Below are positions 1 to 10,705 of a stretch of 64,000 bases of DNA, one piece after another. Each line of letters starts with the position of its first letter. Within the stretch, counting starts at the first letter, position 1. The notes beneath the pieces are model-generated. The model saw only the letters and a program-made list of their open reading frames with translations. It searched no databases and was not told where the DNA came from. The stretch lies in NCBI RefSeq assembly GCF_963576615.1, contig NC_088717.1, positions 30,669,213 through 30,733,212 on the forward strand, read 5' to 3'. This DNA is from Watersipora subatra (lineage: Eukaryota; Bryozoa; Gymnolaemata; Cheilostomatida; Watersiporidae). The position numbers and the translations under genes were made by a program.

Positions 1-229
1 AGTGCAGACTTTCTCAGTCCCGGCTCTCTATTACTCCTCGAGCTTTTCCAGGATGAAGCAATTCTGGGCTGAACATCTTCAACCGGCAACATGTCAAGCT
101 AACCTTGAAGACAGGCTTCCAACACGGCACAGGCAGAGTTCCTTTTGCTGGAGAGAGATTGGTTCGGAGGCCTTACTGCAATCAGTGGTCAGCCCTAATG
201 TTGATGCCTATCACCATTCTCCGGTGTTG

Positions 230-480
230 AGGCATTTTTGCTGGGGCAGTCCCTACAGTCGTGCCCCAGGCATCCACACTCCAGCATTGTAGGGGTTTCT
301 TCTCGGTGACCTTCTGAGGCTGACCCTTCTCTTATGGCAGCTGCTGGACCTGCTTTGTTAGTTGCTGCGTGAGCAGTGATGGCTGACAGTCAGTTTGGTT
401 CTGGACCGCTGCAGTTCACTCTTTCGAAACCTCTTCCATTGACCTCATGTCTGCAAACTATTGTCCGGCTTCACCTGGAG
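230..480 (-). pseudogene. gag: Broken gag remnant with zinc knuckle
   Basis: A Gln-rich segment on the minus strand (about 480-310) leads into a knuckle of the form CWxCGxxGHxxRDCP at about 290-243. The first Cys-Trp pair is in one frame and the remaining C, H and C residues are in another, separated by what looks like a single lost base. Further stop codons interrupt the segment upstream. It would have been the nucleocapsid portion of a retrotransposon Gag. The plus-strand open frame across the same bases is antisense and not considered a gene. Confidence 0.5.
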
Positions 481-842
481 GAACTCCCTCCCAGCTCGGA
501 CCCCATCGGTCAATGTGAGAGTCGACACTGCTAGCAGGTGTTGCTGTAGCCCTGCGTGATGCATGGTGCTGCAGAACAGCTTCTTGACATGTCTAGTCTA
601 TACAGCTTGGGCAAGTCTCCATAAGCTACACAGACTAGGCGCTCTACCTGACAGGTATGTTCCTATTCATCTGGCGTTAGTCTCAAGACTGCTCGTGAGA
701 GAGCTTGCAAATCGATGGAGGGCAGCATAGCACTTGGTCAGTTATGGCTCACCATGATCAGAGTTGCCTCGCATTGAACACTCTGTCCTAAGTGCTCTCC
801 CTCTCCCGGAGGTCTGTCACTGCTTATGGAGCTAGAACCCAT

Positions 843-860
843 GATTCCACTGCTGCCACT
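843..860 (-). other. Candidate primer-binding site, leucine tRNA type
   Basis: Immediately inside the candidate LTR the minus strand reads TAGTGGCAGCAGTGGAATC. This is close to the complement of the 3' end of a leucine tRNA (GGTGGGATTC-like core after TGGCAGC). The match is judged from general knowledge of tRNA-Leu 3' ends, not from a search. Confidence 0.45.
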
Positions 861-862
861 AA

Positions 863-1356
863 TGTAAAGGAAACTGCTGGTTCTCTTTACTACTCCACAA
901 GAGTAAAGACATCGAACGCAGAGCAATAAAATATATATATATTTCAAGAATATATATGAATACATGTGATTAATGTGTGGGCGCATGCAACAGAATAACA
1001 CGCAAGAGACCATCAGCGATCTCTGCCTCTTGCATTCTTCACATCTCCTTTCATATATACGTTCTTTAGCTAGGCTCCATCCCTCGCTCTTATCAGCCCA
1101 CTAGTCGCTTTGTCCGTACGCCGAGTTGGCTCACCTACGGCTGAGTCTCCTGCTGTGTAGGAACTTGGCCTGGCTATAACGACAATCCTGGAGTTGGCTA
1201 GGCAGTCGGCCCTGTTTTCTGTGCTTGTGCTCTGCCATTACACAATGTTACACCTTGATGAGCATGGCTTTGTCATAAAGTATTAAACTCTTATGTTGAA
1301 GCTTGTCTGTAGTGACTCTAGTATCTCTGTATATTAATTAGGTTAGTCTGCTTACA
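863..1356 (-). repeat. Candidate 5' LTR (494 bp)
   Basis: Read on the minus strand, the block begins TGTAAGCAGAC and ends CCTTTACA, giving the TG...CA ends and short inverted TGTAA/TTACA termini typical of LTRs. A tRNA-like primer site abuts its inner end. No second copy is visible in the window, so the boundaries are inferred. Confidence 0.5.
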
Positions 1357-1765
1357 ATACTCTGTTTTCACCATCAAATCAAATGAACATGAAACTGACA
1401 AATACAAACTGTGTTCATGTTACCGACCTGATCCTCACAAGAGGCAGCATTACGACAGGGAGCACTCTGACACTCATCAATGTTCACCTATAACATGAAC
1501 ACTAACATTTAAGAAGATGAGATTAACAGATTGATAATAAACACAGACAGATGCAACTTGACAACAAAATCAAGCTAAATAATTTAATTTCTTGTCAAGA
1601 CTTCACAATGCAAATTAATGGGTTACGTATCTCTGCATAAAATCTCACTTTGCGACATCATACATTGTAAATATGAAAAATTTTGCGTTGCTATATGTAA
1701 AAGAAGAGGTGAAAAGTGTAGGAGCTATAAAAGAATAAAACTACAAATAATGTAGACATACTGAC
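1357..1765. other. Non-coding, between LTR-like block and last EGF exon
   Basis: AT-rich sequence lying just downstream (on the minus strand) of the last visible EGF exon, so it is presumably intron. No open frame with cysteine pattern, tandem repeat or RNA gene was recognised. Confidence 0.5.
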
Positions 1766-1933
1766 CTCACAGTATATATCCTGAAAACCATGCATGCAGT
1801 CACAATGATAGCCATTGACACCGTCAATGCAAAGTCCATCATTTTGACATGGATTGGATGAGCACTCATCAATGTTGACTTCACAGAATGAACCTTTAAA
1901 GCCAGGCACACACTTGCAGTAGAAGGTGTTCTC
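1766..1933 (-). CDS. EGF-repeat gene, exon 11 of those visible (56 codons)
   Basis: This exon completes EGF domain 68 minus one and adds one full EGF domain of the IDEC...C type with six cysteines (residues 2631-2686 of the visible fragment). It is entered at a TATGCAG acceptor (AG at 1935-1934) and left at a GAG|GTCAGT donor (GT at 1765-1764). It is 168 bp long, phase 0 at both ends, and joins in frame with the exon ending at 5746. The open frame continues past the donor without a C-terminal domain, so at least one further exon must lie left of the window. Function as part of an extracellular EGF rod is known for the family; the specific gene is not identified. Confidence 0.88.
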
Positions 1934-3283
1934 CTGCATACACAGTCATGCAATTGATAGTTTTAAATAACTTTGCAACAACAGCAAAACAACAAGAGCG
2001 CTAGTATTAACCTGTAAAATTCAGATACATATTTATTTTAATAAATCCCAGTTGTCTTGGTGCGTGTGGGTTTGGTAGTCTGCAAAGACGCTGTTATTTT
2101 ATCCAAATTTCACACACAAATGCGCCATGCCATCTGCTACATTAGGTCGCTAAAAATATTTGGTTTCACAACATCATCTGGTTTCTGAGAGCCAGCTTTT
2201 TAAGCACGTGGGGTGGCTGATTGAATATAAAAAAATACTGGGAATAGCTAGATGCGTAGCGATGTTTATGCTAAACCAGCTGATCAGATCTGCAAACCTA
2301 AATCTAGAATATTTTTAATACAGAGACATTTTGTGGCAGCAATAGCAGTTGCGTCAGTCTGTTTCTAGTAGCGCTCAGTAAGAAGCTGTCGTTAATGATG
2401 GTAGCAGCAGTGAATATTTCTACACCTAGTACCTTTATATAAGTTGATTTTAACGGCTTGCTATAATCGATTGCATAATTTATTATATTGGAGTATCCTA
2501 TCTTAATAAGCCGATAAGCCTTGCTAATGGAAAACATCCTATAATTGAACGTTTTTGTGATCTGTGAGGCACTATTTACAAAGAGCCTGAGTGGTCCATT
2601 GCAAACAAATCAAAGACATCGCAACAACTTTGCATTGTTAAATCATTTAAATATGACAATGAATGCTGATTGAGGTTTGGTAGTGAACCAAAATATCATA
2701 ATGCTTCGCTAGTAGAAATCTCACGCCATAATGTAGAAACCAAGGTGAGACAATAGAAAACTGACTCCAACCTTCAATAAATAGTTCAACAATTAACCAA
2801 TCAAGAAGTAAATGCATTGCTTCATTAAAAATTCTGCATTATCTACAAGAAACCATTTATCTGCCAAGACGATGTAGTTTGTCGTTTGATTACTGTTTGT
2901 TGGTGTGTAATGTAGCCTACTATATGATTTGAGTACTATCACCACAATTAGGTTGCTTGAAACAGCTTAGTTGAAAAACTATTCAGCCATAATAACACTG
3001 CTGCAGAAAACTGTAAAGGAAGTCCACTACTACCGCTCCTTTAAAAAGGATAACTGTAACATAGTACATACACAAACCGCTTCCATCATAATTAAAAATC
3101 AGTAAATCGAGCTCCCGATATTGTTTAAGCTATGCAGAGCAAAACTGAATCTTTCGGAGACTTTTTTCAGTATGATAAGTGTGGTGATGATCTCCAATAA
3201 GCACGCAGCACGACTTACATGAATGAGCAAATGTGTTAAAATGAATTCACTCAACTCATGCAATACAAATATTTAAAAAAAAG
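1934..3283. other. Intron sequence without recognised feature
   Basis: Part of the 3812-bp intron between exons 11 and 10. AT-rich single-copy-looking sequence; short open frames here lack any recognisable domain. Confidence 0.5.
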
Positions 3284-3299
3284 GTGAAGAAAGTTATGC

Positions 3300-3765
3300 A
3301 ATTCAGAGAATCATCAGAGAGAGAAAGAGGGAGAACTCAGAGAAAGATAGGGAGAACTCAGAGAAAGGGAGAGAACGCAGAGAGAGGGAGAGAACTCAGA
3401 GAGAACGCAGAGAGAGGGAGAGAACTCATAGAGAACGCAAAGAAAGGGAGAAAACTCAGAGAGAGGGAGAGAACTCAGAGAGAACACAGAGAGAGGGAGA
3501 GAACTCAGAGAGAGAGAGAAAACACAGAGAGAGGGAGAGAACTCAGAGAGAACTCAGAGAGAACGCAGAAAGAGGGAGAGAGAGGGGGAGAGGAGGGAGA
3601 GAGAGGGGGGAGAGGGAGGGAGAGAGCGAGAAAGGGAAATAGAGAGGGAGGGAGTGGGAGAGAGAGAACTCAAAGAGAGGGAGAGAGAACTCAGAAAAAG
3701 AGAGAAAAAACTGAGAGAGAGGAGAGCTCAAAGAGAGAGACAGAACTCAGAGGGAGAGAGAGATA

Positions 3766-3797
<32 letters not shown>

Positions 3798-3866
3798 CTC
3801 AGAAAGAGGGAGGGAGAAAAAGGAGAGAGAGGGAGAAAGAGGAATAGAGAGAGGGGGAGGGGAGAA
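3300..3866. repeat. GA-rich (polypurine) low-complexity tract
   Basis: About 570 bp almost purely of A and G on the plus strand, built from GAGA runs and a degenerate GAGAGAACTCA-like unit. The long open frames on both strands, rich in Glu/Arg or Ser/Leu, result from composition and are not genes. It leads directly into the 44-bp array. Confidence 0.9.
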
Positions 3867-4777
3867 AGTATTACATCACAGTAACTTAGGAATCGAACTA
3901 GAGAGAGAAAGTATTACATCACAATTACTCAAGGTATCGAACTAGAGGGAGAAGGTATTACATCACAATTACTCAAGGTATCGAACTAGAGAGAGAAGGT
4001 ATTACATCACAGTTACTCAAGGTATCGAACTAGAGAGAGAAGGTATTACATCACAATTACTCAAGGTATCGAACTAGAGGGAGAAGGTATTACATCACAA
4101 TTACTCAAGGTATCGAACTAGAGAGAGAAGGTATTACATCACAGTTACTCAAGGAATCGAACTAGAGAGAGAAGGTATTACATCACAATTACTCAAGGTA
4201 TCGAACTAGAGGGAGAAGGTATTACATCACAATTACTCAAGGTATCGAACTAGAGAGAGAAGGTATTACATCACAGTTACTCAAGGTATCGAACTAGAGA
4301 GAGAAGGTATTACATCACAATTACTCAAGGTATCGAACTAGAGAGAGAAGGTATTACATCACAATTACTCAAGGTATCGAACTAGAGGGAGAAGGTATTA
4401 CATCACAATTACTCAAGGTATCGAACTAGAGAGAGAAGGTATTACATCACAGTTACTCAAGGTATCGAACTAGAGAGAGAAGGTATTACATCACAATTAC
4501 TCAAGGTATCGAACTAGAGGGAGAAGGTATTACATCACAATTACTCAAGGTATCGAACTAGAGAGAGAAGGTATTACATCACAGTTACTCAAGGTATCGA
4601 ACTAGAGAGAGAAGGTATTACATCACATTTACTCAAGGTATCGAACTATAGAGAGAAGGTATTACATCACAATTACTCAAGGTATCGAACTAGAGAGAGA
4701 AGGTATTACATCACAATTACTCAAGGTATCGAACTAGAGAGAGAAGGTATTACATCACAATTACTCAAGGTATCTAA
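3866..4777. repeat. 44-bp minisatellite, about 20 copies
   Basis: Unit contains GGTATTACATCACAATTACT then CAAGGTATCGAACTAGAG. Successive CATCAC motifs are exactly 44 bp apart (for example 3961 and 4005). Units differ mainly at AATT/AGTT and GAGAGA/GAGGGA, and these variants recur in a semi-regular order. The array lies in the intron between exons 11 and 10 and grows out of the GA tract: the GAGAGA part of each unit matches it. Confidence 0.95.
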
Positions 4778-5302
4778 CATGACAAAGAAGCAATTACAAT
4801 GCACAGAAACCAATGAGACTTACATGACACATTTACTCACGAGTTTCTCTTACGCGCAAATGATAGTAACCTCATAAGTTGAGACAAGTCACAATAACAG
4901 AATTATAATATGACACACAATTATGGATGCACATGACTACAAGGAGTGCAGTTTAATGTCTTGTCCTTGAATGAAGAAAATTATAATTTCTATTTATAAA
5001 AAGCTTAATTTCCCCAGTTTAAATTCAGATGTGATAGGCGCATTCCAGGCAAGAATGTTCCAGATGTGATAGGCAAAAAACCATCAACTATTTTTATTGA
5101 TTGTATATAGCTGCCAGTGTGAAAGTAATTATGTAATGTTTGTAGGCATTTCTAGGTACAGTTGAGTGAGTCTCATAAACGATACAAATCATAAACATTA
5201 CCTAATCTTCTTCATGAAGCCCACTTGCTTAAGAAAACCCTGTCTGACTATTCTATGTTACCAAAGGAGTCCCAAAAATGTTATGCGACAATAATAAATT
5301 AT
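4778..5302. other. Intron sequence without recognised feature
   Basis: AT-rich spacer between the 44-bp and 45-bp arrays; nothing recognised beyond a short repeated CCAGATGTGATAGGC-like phrase near 5025-5075. Confidence 0.45.
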
Positions 5303-5680
5303 AAAATGACATGTTAACATATTTGCACTCACAAGCAACACAAATATAGAATGTCATGTTTACATATTTGCACTCACAATCAACATAGGTATAGAAAGTC
5401 ATGTTTACATATTTGCACTCACAAGCAACACGAGTATAGAATGACATGTTTACATATTTGCACTCACAAGCAACACAAGTATAGAATGTCATGTTTACAT
5501 ATTTGCACTCACAAGCAACACAAGTATAGAATGTCATGGTTACATATTTGCACTCACAAGCAACAAGAGTATAGAAAGTCATGTTTACATATTTGCACTC
5601 ACAAACAGCACAAGTATGGCATGTCATTTTTACATATTTGCGCTGGCAAGCAGCGCAGGTATACGTGTAGAATGTCATGA
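5303..5680. repeat. 45-bp minisatellite, about 8 copies
   Basis: Unit includes ACATATTTGCACTCACAAGC followed by AACACAAGTATAGAATGTC. Because 45 is a multiple of 3, both strands show open frames with a 15-residue period, the minus-strand one having two Cys per unit. The array starts about 65 bp inside the intron, after the donor of the exon ending at 5746. Reading through that donor in the exon frame reaches a stop within about 50 codons, so the array is treated as intronic. Confidence 0.92.
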
Positions 5681-5745
5681 TATGTAGAGCTGTCCTCAAA
5701 TGTAGGCCCATCAGGAACACTATTTATGGAGCAAGTTTTACTTAC

Positions 5746-5842
5746 TCCATCTAGGCAGGTACCATTGTGACAATCTGCCTCTTCACAATCATCAATGTTC
5801 ACTTCACACACATCGCCAAGCCAACCAGCTTGACATTCACAC
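5746..5842 (-). CDS. EGF-repeat gene, exon 10 (97 bp)
   Basis: The exon finishes the C-terminal half of one EGF domain (CECQAGWLGDVC) and carries the first half of the next (IDDCEEADCHNGTCLDG). Acceptor is TCTGTAG (AG at 5844-5843); donor is GGA|GTAAGT. Entry phase 2 from the exon ending at 10554 restores an Arg codon across the splice; exit is phase 0. Introns on both sides fall between the third and fourth cysteines of EGF domains, so the exon is a module made of two half-domains. Confidence 0.87.
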
Positions 5843-6038
5843 CTACAGAAAATTGAAATAGGGAAATCTTATCCCTGTGCGCCTCAGCAAGGATGGAGTC
5901 TCCTTATGGCTAACATGATAGTGAGCTAACCGATAGATAGCAAACCAGAAACGATTATTAATGATGCTTGTCAAAAGATCTTCTTAAGATGCAAGTTTCA
6001 GTGTTAATTAACTTGATAAGTGAATACTACGTCTAAAC

Positions 6039-7845
6039 ATGGCCTAAAAATTACTTTTTACCCAATATCATTCTATAATATTCAGTATTGGTCATGGCCT
6101 AAACATTACTTTTTACTCAATAGCATTCTATAATATTAAGTATTGGTCATGGCCTAAACATTACTTTTGACTCAATAGCATTCTATAATATTAAGTATTG
6201 GTCATGGCCTAAACATTACTTTTTACTCAATAGCATTCTATAATATTAAGTATTGGTCATGGCCTAAACATTACTTTTTACCCAATAGCATTTTATAATA
6301 TTAAGTATCGGTCATGGCCTAAACATTACTTTTTACTCAATAGCATTCTATAATATTAAGTATTGGTCATGGCCTAAACATTACTTTTTACTCAATAGCA
6401 TTCTATAATATTAAGTATTGGTCATGGCCTAAACATTACTTTTGACTCAATAGCATTCTATAATATTAAGTATCGGTCATGGCCTAAACATTACTTTTTA
6501 CTCAATAGCATTCTATAATATTAAGTATCGGTCATGGCCTAAACATTACTTTTTACTCAATAGCATTCTATAATATTAAGTATCGGTCATGGCCTAAACA
6601 TTACTTTTTACTCAATAGCATTCTATAATATTAAGTATTGGTCATGGCCTAAACATTACTTTTGACTCAATAGCATTCTATAATATTAAGTATCGGTCAT
6701 GGCCTAAACATTACTTTTTACTCAATAGCATTCTATAATATTAAGTATCGGTCATGGCCTAAACATTACTTTTTACTCAATAGCATTCTATAATATTAAG
6801 TATTGGTCATGGCTAAACATTACTTTTGACTCAATAGCATTCTATAATATTAAGTATCGGTCATGGCCTAAACATTACTTTTTACTCAATAGCATTCTAT
6901 AATATTAAGTATCGGTCATGGCCTAAACATTACTTTTTACTCAATAGCATTCTATAATATTAAGTATTGGTCATGGCTAAACATTACTTTTGACTCAATA
7001 GCATTCTATAATATTAAGTATTGGTCATGGCTAAACATTACTTTTTACTCAATAGCATTCTATAATATTAAGTATTGGTCATGGCCTAAACATTACTTTT
7101 TACTCAATAGCATTCTATTATATTAAGTTTTGGTCATGGACTAAACATTACTTTTTACTCAATAGCATTCTATAATATTAAGTTTTGGTCATGGACTAAA
7201 CATTACTTTTTACTCAATAGCATTCTATAATATTAAATATTGGTCATGGCCTAAACATTACTTTTTACCCAATAGCATTCTATAATATTAAGTATTGGTC
7301 ATGGCCTAAACATTACTTTTTACTCAATAGCATTTTATAATATGAAGTATCGGTCATGGCCTAAACATTACTTTTTACTCAATAGCATTCTATAATATTA
7401 AGTATTGGTCATGGCCTAAACATTACTTTTTACTCAATAGCATTCTATAATATTAAGTATTGGTCATGGCCTAAACATTACTTTTGACTCAATAGCATTC
7501 TATAATATTAAGTATTGGTCATGGCCTAAACACTACTTTTTACTCAATAGCATTCTATAATATTAAGTATTGGTCATGGCCTAAACATTACTTTTTACTC
7601 AATAGCATTCTATAATATTAAGTATTGGTCATGGCCTAAACATTACTTTTGACTCAATAGCATTCTATTATATTAAGTATTGGTCATGGACTAAACATTA
7701 CTTTTCACTCAATAGCATTCTATTATATTAAGTATCGGTCATGGCCTAAACATTACTTTTTACTCAATAGCATTCTATTATATTAAGTTTTGGTCATGGA
7801 CTAAACATTACTTTTACTCAATAGCATTCTATAATATTACGTACT
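6039..7845. repeat. 55-bp AT-rich minisatellite, about 33 copies
   Basis: Unit runs GGTCATGGCCTAAACATTAC then TTTTTACTCAATAGCATTCT and ATAATATTAAGTATT. GGTCATGG motifs are 55 bp apart (6090, 6145). Variants TTTTTACT/TTTTGACT and TATTGG/TATCGG recur in blocks, and a few units have lost one base (GGCTAAAC). Lies in the intron between exons 10 and 9. Confidence 0.95.
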
Positions 7846-8432
7846 GGTCTTTTCACTCAATGAAAATTGCATCTATTTATTACAATATAATCGTGATATT
7901 TTATTATTTTTAAGATTTGGATGCGTGAAGAATAAAAACGAACTTGGACACCAAAGTATTCTTGATACAAGTTCCAAGCTGTGACAGATGGCCGTGAGCT
8001 TTTTTTTAGCAAAACAGACACTATATATGGCCAGTCTGGCTATTGGCCAACATGTAAACACCAGACAAAGGGTGCTGTTGCTAGACATTTTTGCGCGTAG
8101 TTTGTGTAGTTGTGTAGTACCATGGAATGATTAGCAGCCTTGGTAGGTAACCATGCAAGGCTGCTAATCATGGTTGTAATCATGATTAGCTGCCTTGCTA
8201 GGTAACATACAAGATAAGCGGGACAACTTTTTGTACTAATTTATGGCCCTTGATGGATCTGCCTTCACAGCATGAGAGCTTTGCGCAGCCACTGCACAAT
8301 TGCTGTTTCCTTGCTGCGAATCTGCACTGGCTTTGCACTGATGAGTGTTCAGTGATTTCAGTGCGAAGACGCCGTTTCCATGATTCGGAGATAAGGCAAC
8401 TCCAAAGTACTGCGCATCATTGAGACATAGTG
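7846..8432. other. Spacer with a founder-like copy of the next repeat
   Basis: Mostly unrecognised sequence. Between about 8125 and 8210 it holds diverged, isolated units of the ATGATTAGCAGCC...GGCTGCTAATCATG hairpin motif that is amplified downstream. These look like unamplified progenitors of the second 55-bp array. Confidence 0.55.
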
Positions 8433-9993
8433 CATGTATGGCTGTTAATTATGATTAAAGCCATGATTAGCACACTTGCTGGGTAACCATGTATGGCTGT
8501 TAATTATGATTGCAGCCATGATTAGCAGCCTTGCTGGGTAACCATGTATGGCTGTTAATTATGATTACAGCCATGATTGGCACCCTTGCTGGGTAACCAT
8601 GTATGGCTGCTAATCATGATTACAGCCATGATTAGCAGCCTTGCTGGGTAACCATGTATGGCTGCTAATTATGATTACAGCCATGATTAGCACCCTTGCT
8701 GGGTAACCATGTATGGCTGCTAATCATGATTACAGCCATGATTAGCAGCCTTGCTGGGTAACCATGTATGGCTGTTAATTATGATTACAGCCATGATTAG
8801 CACCCTTGCTGGGTAACCATGTATGACTGTTAATTATGATTACAGCCATGATTAGCACCTTTTCTGGGTAACCATGTATGGCTGCTAATTATGATTACAG
8901 CCATGATTAGCAGCCTCGCTGGGTAACCATGTATGGCTGCTAATTATGATTACAGCAATGATTAGCACCCTTGCTGGGTAACCATGTATGGCTGCTAATC
9001 ATGATTACAGCCATGATTAGCAGCCTTGCTGGGTAACCATGTATGGCTGTTAATTATGATTACAGCCATGATTAGCACCCTTGCTGGGTAACCATGTATG
9101 ACTGTTAATTATGATTACAGCCATGATTAGCACCTTTTCTGGGTAACCATGTATGGCTGCTAATTATGATTACAGCCATGATTAGCAGCCTCGCTGGGTA
9201 ACCATGTATGGCTGCTAATTATGATTACAGCCATGATTAGCAGCCTCGCTGGGTAACCATGTATGACTGTTAATTATGATTACAGCCATGATTAGCACCC
9301 TTTCTGGGTAACCATGTATGGCTGCTAATCATAATTACAGCCATGATTAGCACCCTTGCTGGGTAACCATGTAAGGCTGCTAATTATGATTACAGCCATG
9401 ATTAGCAGCCTTGCTGGGTAACCATGTATGACTGTTAATTATGATTACAGCCATGATTAGCACCCTTGCTGGGTAACCATGTATGGCTGCTAATCATGAT
9501 TACATCCATGATTAGCACCCTTGCTGGGTAACCATGTATGACTGTTAATTATGATTACAGCCATGATTAGCACCCTTGCTGGGTAACCATGTATGGCTGC
9601 TAATCATAATTACAGCCATGATTAGCACCCTTGCTGGGCAACCATGTATGGCTGCTAATTATGATTACAGCCATGATTAGCACCCTTGCTGGGTAACCAT
9701 GTATGGCTGCTAATTATGATTACAGCCATGATTAGCAGCCTTGCTGGGTAACCATGTATGGCTGCTAATTATGATTACAGCCATGATTAGCGCCCTTGCT
9801 GGGTAACCATGTATGGCTGCTAATTATGATTACAGCCATGATTAGCAGCCTTGCTGGGTAACCATGTATGGCTGCTAATTATGATTACAGCCATGATTAG
9901 CACCCTTGCTGGGTAACCATGTATGGCTGCTAATTACGATTACAGCCATGATTAGCAGCCTTGCTGGGTAACCATGTATGGCTGCTAATCATA
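8433..9993. repeat. 55-bp hairpin minisatellite, about 28 copies
   Basis: Unit starts GGGTAACCATGTATGGCTGC and continues TAATTATGATTACAGCCATG ATTAGCACCCTTGCT; GGGTA motifs are 55 bp apart (8536, 8591). Many units contain GGCTGCTAATCATG, an 8-nt loop, then CATGATTAGCAGCC, a perfect 14-bp inverted repeat. Other units have mismatches in the arms (TAATTATG, AGCACC). It is unrelated in sequence to the preceding 55-bp array. Confidence 0.95.
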
Positions 9994-10553
9994 CCGCAGT
10001 CAAAGCGGTTTCCACAAGTACTGTAAAAGTCTGCGCCACATTTATGCATGCTTCATCAAGATTCAAGCAGCGGTGGTATAGTATTACATTAATCGCCTTG
10101 TACCAACATCTTGTAAAGTGTGCTAGCATAAACTTTTTCTTTCCTACCAAAAAACTATTCGTTAAATTTATCTATTTTCAGTGTCATTTGTAAAAAACCT
10201 AATAATGCATGCTTAGCTTTTCGAAAAAGGACTTTGAAATAATAATTTTTAGACCATCAAGTTCAAAAGGTAAGTGATGTTAAACTAGTTGTATAGCGGC
10301 ATAGCTGTTTTCCGTAAATATTTTGTAAAGATCGCAAACCTGTTTGCAACTTTTCATTTCTTCAGAATATTGATCAAACCTGGTATTTGATTTCAATTGC
10401 ACAAAAATGTTATTAAAACACAAATATGTAAGACTATCTACTACAGTTGATGCAATAGAATTGTGTTCGCAGTTAACCTTTAAATATACATGTATTACAA
10501 GATCTTCTTATGGATATATTAGATAAATACTCATGGAGGCTAGCAAAGCTCAC
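9994..10553. other. Intron sequence without recognised feature
   Basis: AT-rich sequence immediately downstream (minus strand) of exon 9; no repeat or coding signal recognised. Confidence 0.45.
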
Positions 10554-10698
10554 CTAAATTCATCTACTCCATCGATGCAGAGGGCTCTGTTCCGACATGG
10601 GTGGCTGTGGCATTCATTAAAGTTTATTTGACATCGTTTGCCAACCCAGCCGGGTCTACAGTTACACAGCCAACCATTTACTTCATCATCACAAATGC
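10554..10698 (-). CDS. EGF-repeat gene, exon 9 (145 bp)
   Basis: Encodes the second half of one EGF domain (ICDDEVNGWLCNCRPGWVG...C) and the first half of the next (FNECHSHPCRNRALCIDGVDEF). Acceptor TTTGTAG has its AG at 10700-10699; donor is AG|GTGAGC. Entry phase 1 completes a Gly codon with the exon ending at 16086; exit phase 2 completes an Arg codon with the exon starting at 5842. A dispersed element lies only about 8 bp upstream of the acceptor, see the element at 10706-12010. Confidence 0.88.
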
Positions 10699-10705
10699 CT
10701 ACAAA

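Larger units (their letters stand above)
1..1356 (-). mobile_element. 5' part of a degraded Ty3/Gypsy-like retrotransposon, leaving the window on the left
   Basis: Three features line up on the minus strand in the order expected for an LTR element. A TG...CA-bounded LTR-like block lies at 1356-863. A tRNA-complementary primer-binding-like sequence follows directly at about 860-843. A gag-like Gln-rich stretch ending in a CCHC zinc knuckle lies near 290-243. The reading frame is broken, so this copy is not functional. The 3' part and the partner LTR lie beyond base 1, so neither target-site duplication nor LTR identity can be checked. Assignment to Gypsy rests on the knuckle type and layout only. 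Confidence 0.55.

Noticed and set aside
3284..3884. Glu/Arg-rich and Ser/Leu-rich open frames
   Set aside because: Direct consequence of a polypurine tract; no codon-position bias or independent evidence.
5599..5811. Continuation of exon 10 through its donor as a terminal exon ending in a stop
   Set aside because: The GTAAGT donor is strong and the following exon at 1933 joins in phase to complete a proper EGF domain.
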